Positions 1 to 8,405 of a stretch of 64,000 nt of DNA are shown here, one piece after another. Source of the DNA: CAVRUF01 sp963716005 (lineage in GTDB: Bacteria > Actinomycetota > Thermoleophilia > Gaiellales > Gaiellaceae). The position numbers and the translations under genes are program-made. Where the stretch lies: NCBI GenBank assembly GCA_963716005.1, contig OY970285.1, forward strand, positions 124,001 to 188,000, written 5' to 3'. Position 1 is the stretch's first letter; each line of letters opens with the position of its first letter. The notes under the pieces were generated by a model. That model saw only the letters and a program-made list of their open reading frames with translations. It was not told the DNA's origin and searched no databases.

Positions 1-1802
1 TCGTGGGAAAGCCGTCCTCGGTACACGCGCTCGGTCGTCATCGCGTCGTAGGCGTCGGCGACGAAGAGGATGCGCGCGCCCAGCGGAATCATCTCGCCGG
101 AGAGGTTGTTCGGGTAGCCGGCGCCGTCCCAGCGCTCATGGTGGTGGAGCACCCAGGTCGCAACCGGCTCGATGCCGAGCGAGTCGAGCATCCGGAAGCC
201 GATCTGGGGGTGACGCTCGAGCACGAGCCGCTCGGGTGCGCTCAGCGGGCCCGGCTTGCGGAGGATCTCCTCGGGGATGGCGAGCTTGCCGACGTCGTGC
301 AGGCTGCCGGCCAGGCGGAGGAGCTCGACCTCGGTCGCGTGCAGCGCCATGCGGGCTCCGATGCGCGCCGCCAACTCGCCGACCTCGGCGGAATGCTCGC
401 CGGTGTACGCGTCGCGTGCGTCGACCGCGCGGGCGAGGCCGGCGGCGGCGAGGAAGCGCGCCTGCCGGTCGTTCCCGGTCGCGAGCAGATGGAGGTCGCC
501 GATCTCGGGCGCGCCCGGCCGGTAGACGGTCACGCTGCCCTTGCCCTGGTTCTTCGACGTGTAGAGCGCGTTGTCCGCCACGCGGACGAGCTCGCTCCGG
601 TCGAGGCCGTGGTCGGGGTAGACGGCCACGCCCGCGGAGACGGTCAGCACCTCCCCGTGCGCAAGTTTCATGGCGGCGACCCGGTCGATCACGGATCTCG
701 CGATCGCGAGTGCCTCGGTCTCAGTCCGTCCCGGTAGGAGCAGCGCGAATTCGTCGCCGCCCAGCCTGAAGGCCTCGCCGCCTTGCCGCAGTCGCGTCGC
801 AACCTGCGCGAGCACGTCGTCTCCGACGGGATGCCCGTGCCGGTCGTTCACGCGTTTAAAGTCGTCGATGTCTACGAGGCAGAGTGCGAGGCGGGTGCCG
901 CGCTCCTCGGCCCGGTCGAGATCGGTCTGGAGCCGTTCGTGGAAATGCCGGTGGTTGCCGAGTCCGGTCAGCGGATCGGTCAGGGCCAGGCGCATCGCGC
1001 TGAGCGCCTCGTGCACCGAGCGCTGGTAGAGCGCCACGGCCACGAGCGGGCCGACGAGCGCGAGCGAGAGGAGCGGCGAGTGCGGCCACAGCTCGGTCAG
1101 GATCAGCGTGATCGAGGCCATGATCGCGAACGGGATCGCCGTCCGGCGCAGCGAGCGCATGACCAGCGCGACGATCGATTCCTGCGCCGCGCGGGCGACG
1201 ACGATGCCGATAAGGGCGACGTTCGTGATGTAGAACGCGGACGCTCCGGCGCAGACGGTGAGCACGAGCGCCAGGACGCCCTCGTTCGACTCGAGGCCGA
1301 GCGAGCCCACGCCGGCTGCGGCCGCTCCGGCCGTTGCAGCGCCGATCACGTAGACCGCGCCGTTGTAGAGAAGCTTGTCGAGCCCGCGCCGCTGCACGAG
1401 CTGGATGACGGCCAGGGCGACGAATGCGACGAGGACCGCCGGCGCCCAGCCGTAGATGACCGCCGCTCCGACGATGAAGACCGCTGCGAGCGAGACGCCG
1501 CCGGCGGCAACTCCTTCGAGGTCGATCGGAACGGGGAACAGCTCAGCGAGCATCGCGCCGACGACGAGCAGGCCGATGCCCGCCCAGTCGTTCAGCGTGA
1601 GGCCCAGCGTCGTCAGCGTCGCGGCAGCCGCGATGAGGACGACGAACCCGACCGCGGTCACGGGTACGAGTACCCAGAGAACGCGCGAGGACGGGTTGGT
1701 GGACTCGGTGGAGGGGCGGGCCGAGCGCAGCCTTTCGGCCGCGTCCGCGCCCGGACCGCGATCCATCCCCGAATTCGGCTCTGTTACAGCCGCCACGTCC
1801 AT
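1..1802 (-). CDS. Membrane GGDEF/HD-GYP cyclic-di-GMP signalling protein (3' end outside window)
   Basis: The minus-strand frame is open from the ATG at 1802 to the window edge, about 600 codons. An N-terminal region of roughly residues 30-235 is rich in hydrophobic segments and looks like a multi-span membrane sensor. A GGDEF domain follows, with an intact GGDEF signature near residue 348. Next comes an HD-GYP domain with LHDVGKL near residue 500 and HHERWDGAGYP near residue 554. GGDEF domains make c-di-GMP and HD-GYP domains hydrolyse it, so the protein could be bifunctional. The inhibitory I-site RxxD before GGDEF reads RQGG, so product inhibition is probably lost. The start overlaps the 3' end of a 30-residue ORF by 19 nt, which suggests translational coupling. 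An alternative in-frame ATG lies at 1766. Confidence 0.88.
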   Translation of the reverse strand, partial: MDVAAVTEPNSGMDRGPGADAAERLRSARPSTESTNPSSRVLWVLVPVTAVGFVVLIAAAATLTTLGLTLNDWAGIGLLVVGAMLAELFPVPIDLEGVAAGGVSLAAVFIVGAAVIYGWAPAVLVAFVALAVIQLVQRRGLDKLLYNGAVYVIGAATAGAAAAGVGSLGLESNEGVLALVLTVCAGASAFYITNVALIGIVVARAAQESIVALVMRSLRRTAIPFAIMASITLILTELWPHSPLLSLALVGPLVAVALYQRSVHEALSAMRLALTDPLTGLGNHRHFHERLQTDLDRAEERGTRLALCLVDIDDFKRVNDRHGHPVGDDVLAQVATRLRQGGEAFRLGGDEFALLLPGRTETEALAIARSVIDRVAAMKLAHGEVLTVSAGVAVYPDHGLDRSELVRVADNALYTSKNQGKGSVTVYRPGAPEIGDLHLLATGNDRQARFLAAAGLARAVDARDAYTGEHSAEVGELAARIGARMALHATEVELLRLAGSLHDVGKLAIPEEILRKPGPLSAPERLVLERHPQIGFRMLDSLGIEPVATWVLHHHERWDGAGYPNNLSGEMIPLGARILFVADAYDAMTTERVYRGRLSH

Positions 1803-1876
1803 CCGGCTCCGATTGCGCTAAGGATCGAGAGCGCCGCAATCAGGCCGAAAAGAAGCCTGCTCTTCCAATGCAACAT
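1784..1876 (-). CDS. 30-residue hydrophobic peptide preceding the GGDEF/HD-GYP gene
   Basis: This short ORF starts at an ATG (1876) preceded by AGGGAGGA six bases upstream, one of the best ribosome binding sites in the window. It encodes a basic, tryptophan-containing N-terminus (MLHWKSR), a single hydrophobic stretch of about 17 residues and a short WTWRL tail. That is the layout of a small single-pass membrane peptide. Its last 19 nt overlap the start of the downstream signalling gene in another frame. It could be a functional small membrane protein or a leader that couples translation. No homologue is recognised; the call rests on the RBS, the start codon and the composition. Confidence 0.55.
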   Translation of the reverse strand: MLHWKSRLLFGLIAALSILSAIGAGWTWRL

Positions 1877-1970
1877 GTAAATCCTCCCTAGTACCGCTGA
1901 AGAAGCCAGTATCCAGGCGGCTGTAGGCCCCTGGCATCACTCGAACGGGGGATTCGTCAAGAAGGTCGGG

Positions 1971-2972
1971 TTAACCGAGACCGGCTTCGCGGAGTGGCCT
2001 TCGGGCCCACGCGAAACCGCTCTGGTACCAGCCGCTGAGGGGCGCGATCGTGGTGCCCTGGCCGGACGAGTGGACGAACCAGCCGCCGCCGAGCGCCAGG
2101 CCGGTGTGGTTGATGTCGCTCGGAGCCGATCTTGGGCCGCGCCCGTAGAAGATCACGTCGGCCGGGCGAAGCTTCGCCAGCGGGATCCGCCGCCTTCTCT
2201 TCATCTCGCCGGCCATCTGGTAGGTCGTCCGCCCGTGGATCGTGGTGCCGAGCGCCGGAGCCCCGCTCCAGCCTTCGAGCTTGTAGACGCGCCAGACGAA
2301 GCCGGAGCAGTCGAAGCCGCCGCGCGAGGTGACGCCGAAGAGCGTCTGGCGCTCCTCGGACATGCCGCCCCACACGTACGGGTAGCCGACGAACTTCACC
2401 GCGCGCGTGAGGACGCGCTTCTGCCAGTCCGTGTACTTCGGCAGGTGGAACGCGGCGGTGAGCTCGTTCACGCGCTCGAGGTCCCACTCGGAGATGTTCA
2501 GGAGCCGCCAGACGGAGTAGGCGGTCTCGGCACGTGTTGCCGTGTCCTTCGGGCGCAGCTCGAGGTCGTCCCGGTTGGAAGGATGGTTGTAGCGAAGCGC
2601 CAGCAGCCGGGCCACGGACTCCCAGCCGGCGCGGGCGGTCGGGCTGAGTCCTGCGCGGCCGAGCTCGGCGCGGAAGGCGGCCGAGGCGGGCGCGAGCCCG
2701 ACGGCGTTCACGAGCGCGTGGTTCAGCTCGGTCATCGTCACCTTCCGGTCGGGCTTCGAGACGACGCGCTTGCGCTGCGTGATGCCCGCGACGATCAGGC
2801 CGAGGTCACGGCGCGTCAGCGCGTCGTTCGGACGGAACTTGGCGACGCTCGGGCCCATGAGCCCGCTCTGCACGGCCTCGCGGATGTACGGCTTCGCCCA
2901 GGAAGCGGCCGAGACCGACGGCGCGACGACGAGAGTCGCGAGCACGGCGAGGCAGATGGCAAGGCGACGCAT
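1971..2972 (-). CDS. Secreted NlpC/P60-family peptidoglycan hydrolase with N-terminal SLH-like region
   Basis: The 333-residue protein starts with a signal peptide (about residues 1-22, ending VSA). Residues ~25-170 contain repeated, SLH-like motifs (for example FRPNDALTRRDLG and LRPKDTATRAETA), which commonly bind cell-wall polymers. The C-terminal NlpC/P60 domain has the nucleophile in DCSGF (Cys222) and histidines in INHTG (His289) and WFVHSSG (His301). Enzymes of this family cleave peptide bonds in the peptidoglycan stem. The predicted site of action is the cell envelope. The family assignment is firm; the exact bond cleaved cannot be read from sequence. Confidence 0.88.
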   Translation of the reverse strand: MRRLAICLAVLATLVVAPSVSAASWAKPYIREAVQSGLMGPSVAKFRPNDALTRRDLGLIVAGITQRKRVVSKPDRKVTMTELNHALVNAVGLAPASAAFRAELGRAGLSPTARAGWESVARLLALRYNHPSNRDDLELRPKDTATRAETAYSVWRLLNISEWDLERVNELTAAFHLPKYTDWQKRVLTRAVKFVGYPYVWGGMSEERQTLFGVTSRGGFDCSGFVWRVYKLEGWSGAPALGTTIHGRTTYQMAGEMKRRRRIPLAKLRPADVIFYGRGPRSAPSDINHTGLALGGGWFVHSSGQGTTIAPLSGWYQSGFAWARRPLREAGLG

Positions 2973-3017
2973 CCCAATTCGTATCGTCGGAGCCCCGGAA
3001 CGGCTTTAATCACGCGC

Positions 3018-3176
3018 ATGGCCGCCGACCAGTCCCGCGAGGGGCTCGAAATCGTGCCCGAGCCGACGCCCGAGGAGCTCGAGGCGCTGCAACGAGTGCT
3101 GAAGAAACCGGACGACGAGTCGCGCAGCGAATGGTGGCGCGAGGGCGTCCGCGAGTCGGTCGAGCCCGACTTCTAG
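3018..3176 (+). CDS. Small acyl-CoA carboxylase epsilon-like protein
   Basis: This 52-residue acidic ORF starts at ATG 3018, seven bases after a TTTAAT -10-like element, so it is probably read from a leaderless transcript. The core pattern, PTPEELEALQRVL followed by a Trp-Trp-Arg tail, resembles the actinobacterial acyl-CoA carboxylase epsilon subunit, a small non-catalytic partner of the carboxyltransferase. The biotin carboxylase-BCCP chain lies 1.4 kb downstream on the same strand, which fits but is not an operon link. The stop overlaps the convergent GNAT gene by four bases. The assignment is by motif resemblance only. Confidence 0.5.
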   Translation: MAADQSREGLEIVPEPTPEELEALQRVLKKPDDESRSEWWREGVRESVEPDF

Positions 3177-4060
3177 AGCTCGAGCTTGAACGTCTGGAGC
3201 ACGAGCCAGGGCGCGAAGCCCTGGCGGCGGTAGAGCTTGATCGCGGGGACGTTGTCCGCGTCCACGTCGAGGCCGAGCGACTGGCCGGGGTGCTGCTCCC
3301 AGTAGTCGACCAGCGAGCGGCTGAGGAGGTAGGAGCCGACGCCGCGGTTTCGCGCGCTCGTCGTGACACCCACGTGGTAGATCCAGCGGTCGCTCGGGTC
3401 GATGTTCAGCACGGCGACGAGCCGACCCTCGTCCTCGGCGGCGTAGACGGTTCCCGTGGAGACGTTCTCGCGCCAGACGGCGTCGGGGAAGCTTCCGGCC
3501 GGGAAGCACTCGTGGTAGAGCTGGAGCGCCGACGGCAGGTCGTCCTCGATCGCGCGGCGGACGACGACTCCCTCGGGCTCCTCCTCGGCGGGGCGGTGCG
3601 ACTCCGGCTGGAGCTTGAACGTCGCCTGCGGGCGGCCGCGCACCTGGAACCCCTGGCGCTCGAGCAGGATCCGCCCGGCCGCGTTGCGCGTTCCGACCGA
3701 CCCGTAGATCGCGTTGGAGCCCGCGGCGCGGGCGCGCTCGACCGAGGTTTCGAGCAGGCGCGTCCCCAGCCGGTGGCCCCGCGCCTCGATCGCGACGAGG
3801 GGCCCGAAGAGCTCGGCGTGCGGGAATCCGGCCGGCCGCTCGATGCCGCCGAACGCGACCACCTTGCCGCTCTCGTCCTCGACCGCGATGAGCGTCTCCT
3901 CGGCCGGCGGATCCCAGTCGGCGATCTCGCTGGTGAGCTCGTCCAGGGTCGTCCAGATCGGGTTGCCGACCTGGAACTCGGGCCGGGAGAGCGTCGCGCG
4001 GCTCAGGGCGACGATCTCGTCCGCGTCGTCGCGGGAGAAGTTACGCAGGTTGGCGGCCAC
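3173..4060 (-). CDS. Tandem GNAT-domain N-acetyltransferase
   Basis: The 295-residue protein contains two GNAT folds, at about residues 1-140 and 155-295. Each has an acetyl-CoA pyrophosphate-binding loop (GHRLGTRLL in the first, RNRGVGSYLL in the second) and a terminal beta-bulge segment (LYRRQGF in the second). Its length and tandem layout recall mycothiol synthase-type double GNATs, but no diagnostic residue supports that specific reaction. The start overlaps the 3' end of pgsA by 20 nt on the same strand, so the two are probably co-transcribed and coupled. The substrate is unknown. Confidence 0.8.
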   Translation of the reverse strand: MAANLRNFSRDDADEIVALSRATLSRPEFQVGNPIWTTLDELTSEIADWDPPAEETLIAVEDESGKVVAFGGIERPAGFPHAELFGPLVAIEARGHRLGTRLLETSVERARAAGSNAIYGSVGTRNAAGRILLERQGFQVRGRPQATFKLQPESHRPAEEEPEGVVVRRAIEDDLPSALQLYHECFPAGSFPDAVWRENVSTGTVYAAEDEGRLVAVLNIDPSDRWIYHVGVTTSARNRGVGSYLLSRSLVDYWEQHPGQSLGLDVDADNVPAIKLYRRQGFAPWLVLQTFKLEL

Positions 4061-4580
4061 GGAGCACGCTCGGGGCGATGCGGGCGTAGTCGAGCCCGGA
4101 CACCCAGGTCAGGATCAAGGCGATGAGCAGCGCGACCCAGGCGATGTCCTCGTTGATCGCCCCGCCGGCGGCGAGTCCGCCGAGCCCGGCGGCGATCGCC
4201 TGGGCCCAGGTCTTCAGCTTCCCGAGGTCGCGGGCGCTCATGACGACGCCGCGCTCCAGCGCCGCGAGACGCAGGCCCGAGACGAGGATCTCGCGGACGA
4301 CGATCAGCGAGACCATCCAGGCGGGGAACGCGTCGCCGATCAGCATGATCAGCGCGGCGAGGACGAGCACCTTGTCGGCGATCGGGTCGAGCAGGCCGCC
4401 GAGATCGGACGACTCGCCGACGCGGCGCGCCCACCAGCCGTCCAGCCAGTCGGTCGCCATCGCGACGCAGAACACGGCGGTTCCCCAGTAGTAGTGGTTG
4501 GGGAAGTCCCAGGCGAAGAGCAGGATCACGACCGGGACCGCGACGGTGCGTCCGACGGTCAACTGGTTCGCAAAGCTCAT
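4041..4580 (-). CDS. pgsA: CDP-diacylglycerol--glycerol-3-phosphate 3-phosphatidyltransferase
   Basis: This 179-residue integral membrane enzyme has the CDP-alcohol phosphotransferase signature D-x2-DG-x2-AR-x8-G-x3-D-x3-D (DWLDGWWARR through LLDPIADK) followed by several membrane segments. It makes phosphatidylglycerol phosphate, the precursor of phosphatidylglycerol and cardiolipin. The start was chosen at ATG 4580 because a TATTCT -10 element ends six bases upstream; the longer open frame upstream is only the antisense of the carboxylase gene. The coding end overlaps the GNAT gene. A related CDP-alcohol transferase activity is possible, but size and motif fit PgsA best. Confidence 0.88.
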   Translation of the reverse strand: MSFANQLTVGRTVAVPVVILLFAWDFPNHYYWGTAVFCVAMATDWLDGWWARRVGESSDLGGLLDPIADKVLVLAALIMLIGDAFPAWMVSLIVVREILVSGLRLAALERGVVMSARDLGKLKTWAQAIAAGLGGLAAGGAINEDIAWVALLIALILTWVSGLDYARIAPSVLRGRQPA

Positions 4581-4586
4581 TCGGAC

Positions 4587-4592
4587 AGAATA
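4587..4592 (-). promoter_or_regulatory. -10 element for pgsA (leaderless start)
   Basis: TATTCT on the minus strand lies six bases before the pgsA ATG, so the transcript would begin at or next to the start codon. This is one of at least twelve TANNNT boxes with this spacing in the window. Confidence 0.5.
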
Positions 4593-4598
4593 CGCCGC

Positions 4599-6360
4599 GT
4601 GCCCGTGGCCGCTCCGTTTTCGAAGGTCCTGGTCGCGAATCGCGGCGAAATCGCGATTCGCGTCTTCCGCACGCTGCGCGAGCTCGGGATCGCCACCGTG
4701 GCCGTCTACTCGGAGGCCGACCGCGGGTCGCTGCACGTCCGCTCCGCCGGGGAGGCGTTCCTCGTCGGCCCGGGCGCGCCGGCCGAGAGCTACCTGAACG
4801 TCGAGCGGATCCTCGACGCGGCGCAACGTGCCGGAGCCGAAGCGATCCATCCCGGCTACGGGTTCCTCGCGGAGAACGCCGCCTTTGCCCGCGCGTGCGA
4901 GGAGGCCGGGATCGTCTGGATCGGCCCGCCGCCCGAGGCGATCGAGGCGATGGGCTCGAAGATCGAGGCGCGGCGGCTCATGTCCGGCGCCGGCGTTCCC
5001 GTCATCCCGGGGACGACGGATCCGGTGACGACTGCCGAGGAGCTCGTCCGGCTCGGCGACGAGTACGGCTGGCCGCTCGCGGTGAAGGCGTCGGCGGGCG
5101 GCGGCGGCAAGGGCCTGAAGGTGGTCGAGTCCGCCGACGAGGCCGAGCGTGCGCTCGCGTCGGCGCAGCGCGAGGGCGAGGCGTACTTCTCCGACGCGAC
5201 CGTCTACGTCGAGAAGCTCGTCCGCGACCCGCGCCACGTCGAGGTGCAGGTGCTCGCGGATGCACACGGCTCGGTCATCCATCTCGGCGAGCGCGACTGC
5301 ACGATCCAGCGCCGCCACCAGAAGCTCGTCGAGGAGACACCCTCCCCGGCGGTCGACGCCGAGCTGCGCGCGCGGATCGGCCAGATCGCCGTCGACGCGG
5401 CGCGCGCCGTCGGCTACCGCAGCGCCGGGACGATCGAGGGCCTGCTCGATCCGCGACGGCAACTACTTCTTCCTCGAGATGAACACGCGGATCCAGGTCG
5501 AGCACACCGTCACCGAGCTCGTGACCGGGATCGACCTCGTGCGCGAGCAGATCCTCATCGCCGCCGGCGAGCCGTTGTCCGTGCGCCAGGAGGACGTCGC
5601 CTTCCGGGGCCACGCGTTCGAGTGCCGCATCAACGCCGAGGACGTCGCGAGCGGGTTTCTCCCGGCGCCGGGGACGATCACCGCGTACCGCGAGCCGGCC
5701 GGGCCGGGCGTGCGCGTCGACTCCGGGGTCGAGGCGGGCTCGGAGATCCTGGCGCTCTACGACCCGATGGTCGCGAAGCTCTGCGTCTGGGACTCTGACC
5801 GCGAACGGGCGCGGATGCGGATGCTCCGGGCGCTCGAGGAGTTCGTGGTCGAGGGCGTGACCACGCTGATCCCGTTCCACCGGGCGCTTCTCTCCCACCC
5901 GTGCTTCATCGCCGGGGAGACCTGCCACGGCGTGGTCGACTCGCCCGAGCTGGCGGCGCAGGCCGCCGAGTTCGTCCCGGCCGTGTCGGGCGCGGTCGCT
6001 TCCGGCCGGGAGCGAGGACGCTCGGTCGGCGTCGAGATCGAGGGGCGCCGCTTCGACGTGACCCTGGTCGAGCCCGAGCCGCCGCACATGGAGCTCGCCC
6101 GGCGCCGCCGCGAGCGCGAGGCCGGCGCGGCGAGCGGCGCGGGAACCGAGGCGGTCGTGAGCCCGATGCAGGGCACCGTCCTCGCGGTCGAGGTCGCGGA
6201 CGGCGAGGAGGTCACGGCGGGCGTCGTCCTCTGTGTGATCGAGGCGATGAAGATGGAGAACGAGATCCGCGCGCACCGCGACGGGACGGTAAGCGGGCTC
6301 ACGGTCGCGCCCGGCGACGCGGTGAAGGCCGGGCAGCTCCTGTGCATGGTCGCTAGCTAG
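4599..6360 (+). CDS. Acyl-CoA carboxylase alpha chain: biotin carboxylase-BCCP fusion (one frameshift)
   Basis: Joined across one frameshift, the product is about 586 residues. Biotin carboxylase N-terminal, ATP-grasp (glycine-rich KASAGGGGKGLK) and C-terminal subdomains come first, then a linker, then a biotinyl-carrier domain with the biotinylation motif EAMKMEN near the C-terminus. It carboxylates the bound biotin with bicarbonate and ATP and feeds a separate carboxyltransferase beta subunit, which is not in this window. The frame breaks near 5450 (between EGLLD and GNYFFLEMN) through one extra base. GTG 4599 was chosen because homology begins immediately after it; GTG 4605 is also possible. 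Acetyl- versus propionyl-CoA preference cannot be told. Confidence 0.88.
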
Positions 6361-6370
6361 CGTTCCGCGG

Positions 6371-7270
6371 GTGGCGAGACCGTTTTGCTCCGAGGTCGCC
6401 CGGGATTCCGGGGAGTCCCTAACGGCGACCGCGAGCCGGATCGACACGTGGCTGCTCGTCGAGTACCGGGGCCGCTGGGATCGCGAGCTCCTCGCCGGGA
6501 GCGTCCTGTCGGAGCCGCTGAAGGAGCACCTGCGCGAGACGCTGGCGCGGCTGCCGCACTCGCGCCTTCTCTTCATCAAGCGCCCCGAGCGGCGCGGGCC
6601 GCGCAGGAGGAAGCTCTTCGTCGCGTCCTCGAAGCCGGGCAAGGAGCGGCTGGACACGCTGGAGTTCGAAGACCACGACGACCTGCTCGAGCTCGATCTG
6701 GTTGCGCTCGCGCGCGGGAGGGAGCCCGCGGTGCCCGTCGAGCATCCGCTCGTCGTCGTCTGCACGCACGGCGTGCGCGACCGCTGCTGCGCCCGCTACG
6801 GCCAGCCGCTCTACGACGCGCTGAACCGCACGGTCGATCCGTCCTGGTCGTGGCAGTCGACGCACGTCGGCGGCGACCGGTTCGCCGCGAACATGGTCCT
6901 CCTCCCCGAGGGCCTCTACTTCGGGTGGGTCGAGGAGGACGATCTCGGCGGGATCCTCGGCGAGCACGACCGGGGCCGGATCCGGCTGAAGCGCTACCGC
7001 GGCCGCTCGACCTATCCGTTCCCGGTGCAGGCCGCCGAGCGGGCCGTGCGGGCGAAGACGCGGTCGCGCGGGATCGACGACGTGGTCTTCACCGGCGCGG
7101 AGCGGCAGGGTGACGGCGTCCGCGTCCGCTTCCGCGACGAGCGCAAGGGCGAGACGCACGAGGTCGACATTCGCCCCCGGCTGCGCGGGCCCGAGCGCTA
7201 CCTCACGTGCGGCAGCGCCGACCCCAAGCGCGCGCTCCACTGCGCGGTGGTCGGGCACCGCGTGATCTAG
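6371..7270 (+). CDS. Sucrase/ferredoxin-like family protein
   Basis: The 299-residue product carries the core of the sucraseferredoxin-like family: CTHGVRDRCCARYG at about residue 133, then WQSTHVGGDRFAANM and a GLYFGWV stretch. The cysteine-rich element resembles a thioredoxin-fold [2Fe-2S] ferredoxin. An atypical start region (GTG 6371) leads into ATASRIDTWLLVEYRG, the usual family N-terminus. It starts 11 bases after the carboxylase stop, so the two may be co-transcribed. The physiological role of the family is poorly defined; an electron-transfer or redox function is inference from the fold. The stop precedes the direct repeat at 7280 that marks the foreign segment. Confidence 0.75.
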   Translation: MARPFCSEVARDSGESLTATASRIDTWLLVEYRGRWDRELLAGSVLSEPLKEHLRETLARLPHSRLLFIKRPERRGPRRRKLFVASSKPGKERLDTLEFEDHDDLLELDLVALARGREPAVPVEHPLVVVCTHGVRDRCCARYGQPLYDALNRTVDPSWSWQSTHVGGDRFAANMVLLPEGLYFGWVEEDDLGGILGEHDRGRIRLKRYRGRSTYPFPVQAAERAVRAKTRSRGIDDVVFTGAERQGDGVRVRFRDERKGETHEVDIRPRLRGPERYLTCGSADPKRALHCAVVGHRVI

Positions 7271-7279
7271 GCGAGCGTC

Positions 7280-7288
7280 AGGAAGCCT
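7280..7288. repeat. Left copy of 9-bp direct repeat flanking the insert
   Basis: AGGAAGCCT occurs here and again at 8397-8405, in the same orientation, precisely bracketing the segment of different character. Joining the two copies restores a clean cupin stop codon. Confidence 0.7.
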
Positions 7289-8396
7289 TAGGGAACCATG
7301 GTCGCTGTCGATGGGGCCTCCGCCACCGACACCGAGGTGTCACCGGGTGAGACCTACGCCTACTCCGTGTTCGCACAAGCGGCCGGGTCGAGTGCGTGGG
7401 TCGGTCCGGTGTCGACCATCGTGACCGCCCCACCCACCGACGTCTCGGGCGAGACGGCGACCGTCGTGACCAATCCGGCAACGGTCATGATCACCAACCC
7501 GGCCGCCGTCGTCACCAGCGCGAGCAATGGGAAGGTGACGACCTCCGTGCCTACCGGCCGTACGCCGACGCTGGGCCAAAGTCGGGTGCTCCCGCCCGAC
7601 ACCGACATCCCAACGGGGTACCTGGGCAAGGTGACTGCGATCTCGGCTGACGGGAAGTCGGTGACACTGGCTCCGGCCGGGCTTGCGGAAGCCTTCGACT
7701 ACCTGGACATCAATGTGCCCAGTTTCGAGGCACTGCCGGTTCAGACCCTGCCGGCCGGCCTGGGATCGGCGCGGCGATCGGGAGTCACCACAGCCGGCGG
7801 CGTCATCTCCTGTGACGGCGTCGTCACCGGCAATCTCGACGTCGTCCGCGACTTGGATCCGTTCGGTGACCTCCATGCCACGCTCGCGAAGACCGAGGTC
7901 TTCGGCAAGAACGTGCCGATCGGCGCATCGTTCGACGGCGAGTTCGGCGTCGAGGCGAAACTGGAAGCGACAGCGACGGTCGAGGCCGGTGCCAGTTGCA
8001 AGCTCGATCTCCCCAAGATCGCGATCTGGTTCATGGCAGGCCCGGTGCCGATGATCCTCACCGCCCACCCCACCGGCTCCATCGGGGTGAGCGGCAAAGC
8101 GACCGAGACGGTCGGAGTCATCGCGACTCTGGGCGCGGAATTCGACGGCTACTTCGGGTTGGGCGGCGACGACTACATCGACGGGAAACTTCAGACGTCG
8201 ATCGACCCGTATGCGAGCGTCCAGGTGGCAGGCGACGTGTTCTTCAACTTCGGCGCGGACATCGAGTTGGGCATCGGCAGTGGAAATCCGAAGGCAACGC
8301 CACAGTGACCTGGTCGTTCATCGTCGAGAACCGGGTGCCTGAACCAGAGGCGCGCCGCGGGGCCGGGAGGCTCTGACCGATCACTCCGCCAGGCGG
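7289..8396. mobile_element. Foreign 1.1-kb segment inserted into the 3' end of the cupin gene
   Basis: The segment lies between perfect 9-bp direct repeats. It is visibly less GC-rich, with more A/T at wobble positions than its neighbours, and it holds one ORF with no start-side context. Deleting it together with one repeat copy makes the minus-strand cupin gene end ...RRLVREAS followed by TGA at 7278-7280, eight bases from the convergent neighbour's stop. No transposase and no terminal inverted repeats are seen, so it is not a recognisable insertion sequence. It may be a transposon-mediated cargo insertion, a microhomology-mediated insertion or an assembly chimera. A 15-base hairpin (CTCCGCC-A-GGCGGAG) sits at 8384-8398, across the right edge. 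Confidence 0.55.
7298..8308 (+). CDS. Fragment of a beta-rich surface protein with FnIII-like N-terminus
   Basis: This ORF of 336 codons lies wholly inside the insert. Its first ~45 residues (SPGETYAYSVFA... then GPVSTIVTAPP) read like the second half of a fibronectin type III domain. A low-complexity Thr/Ala/Val linker and a beta-rich region with alternating polar residues and two cysteines follow. There is no signal peptide and no convincing ribosome binding site, so it is probably the 3' part of a larger secreted protein cut off at the repeat. The function is unknown. Codon use differs from the flanking genes. Confidence 0.45.
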   Translation: MVAVDGASATDTEVSPGETYAYSVFAQAAGSSAWVGPVSTIVTAPPTDVSGETATVVTNPATVMITNPAAVVTSASNGKVTTSVPTGRTPTLGQSRVLPPDTDIPTGYLGKVTAISADGKSVTLAPAGLAEAFDYLDINVPSFEALPVQTLPAGLGSARRSGVTTAGGVISCDGVVTGNLDVVRDLDPFGDLHATLAKTEVFGKNVPIGASFDGEFGVEAKLEATATVEAGASCKLDLPKIAIWFMAGPVPMILTAHPTGSIGVSGKATETVGVIATLGAEFDGYFGLGGDDYIDGKLQTSIDPYASVQVAGDVFFNFGADIELGIGSGNPKATPQ

Positions 8397-8405
8397 AGGA
8401 AGCCT
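8397..8405. repeat. Right copy of 9-bp direct repeat flanking the insert
   Basis: This is the second copy of AGGAAGCCT. On the minus strand it encodes the penultimate codons of the cupin gene (GAG GCT TCC), so the left copy at 7280-7288 would supply the continuation into TGA. Confidence 0.7.

Noticed and set aside
4041..5462. Long 473-residue version of pgsA
   Set aside because: The upstream 290 codons are antisense to the biotin carboxylase gene; the family N-terminus and promoter box place the start at 4580.
7289..8396. Insertion sequence
   Set aside because: No transposase, no terminal inverted repeats; only the flanking 9-bp direct repeats resemble a target duplication.
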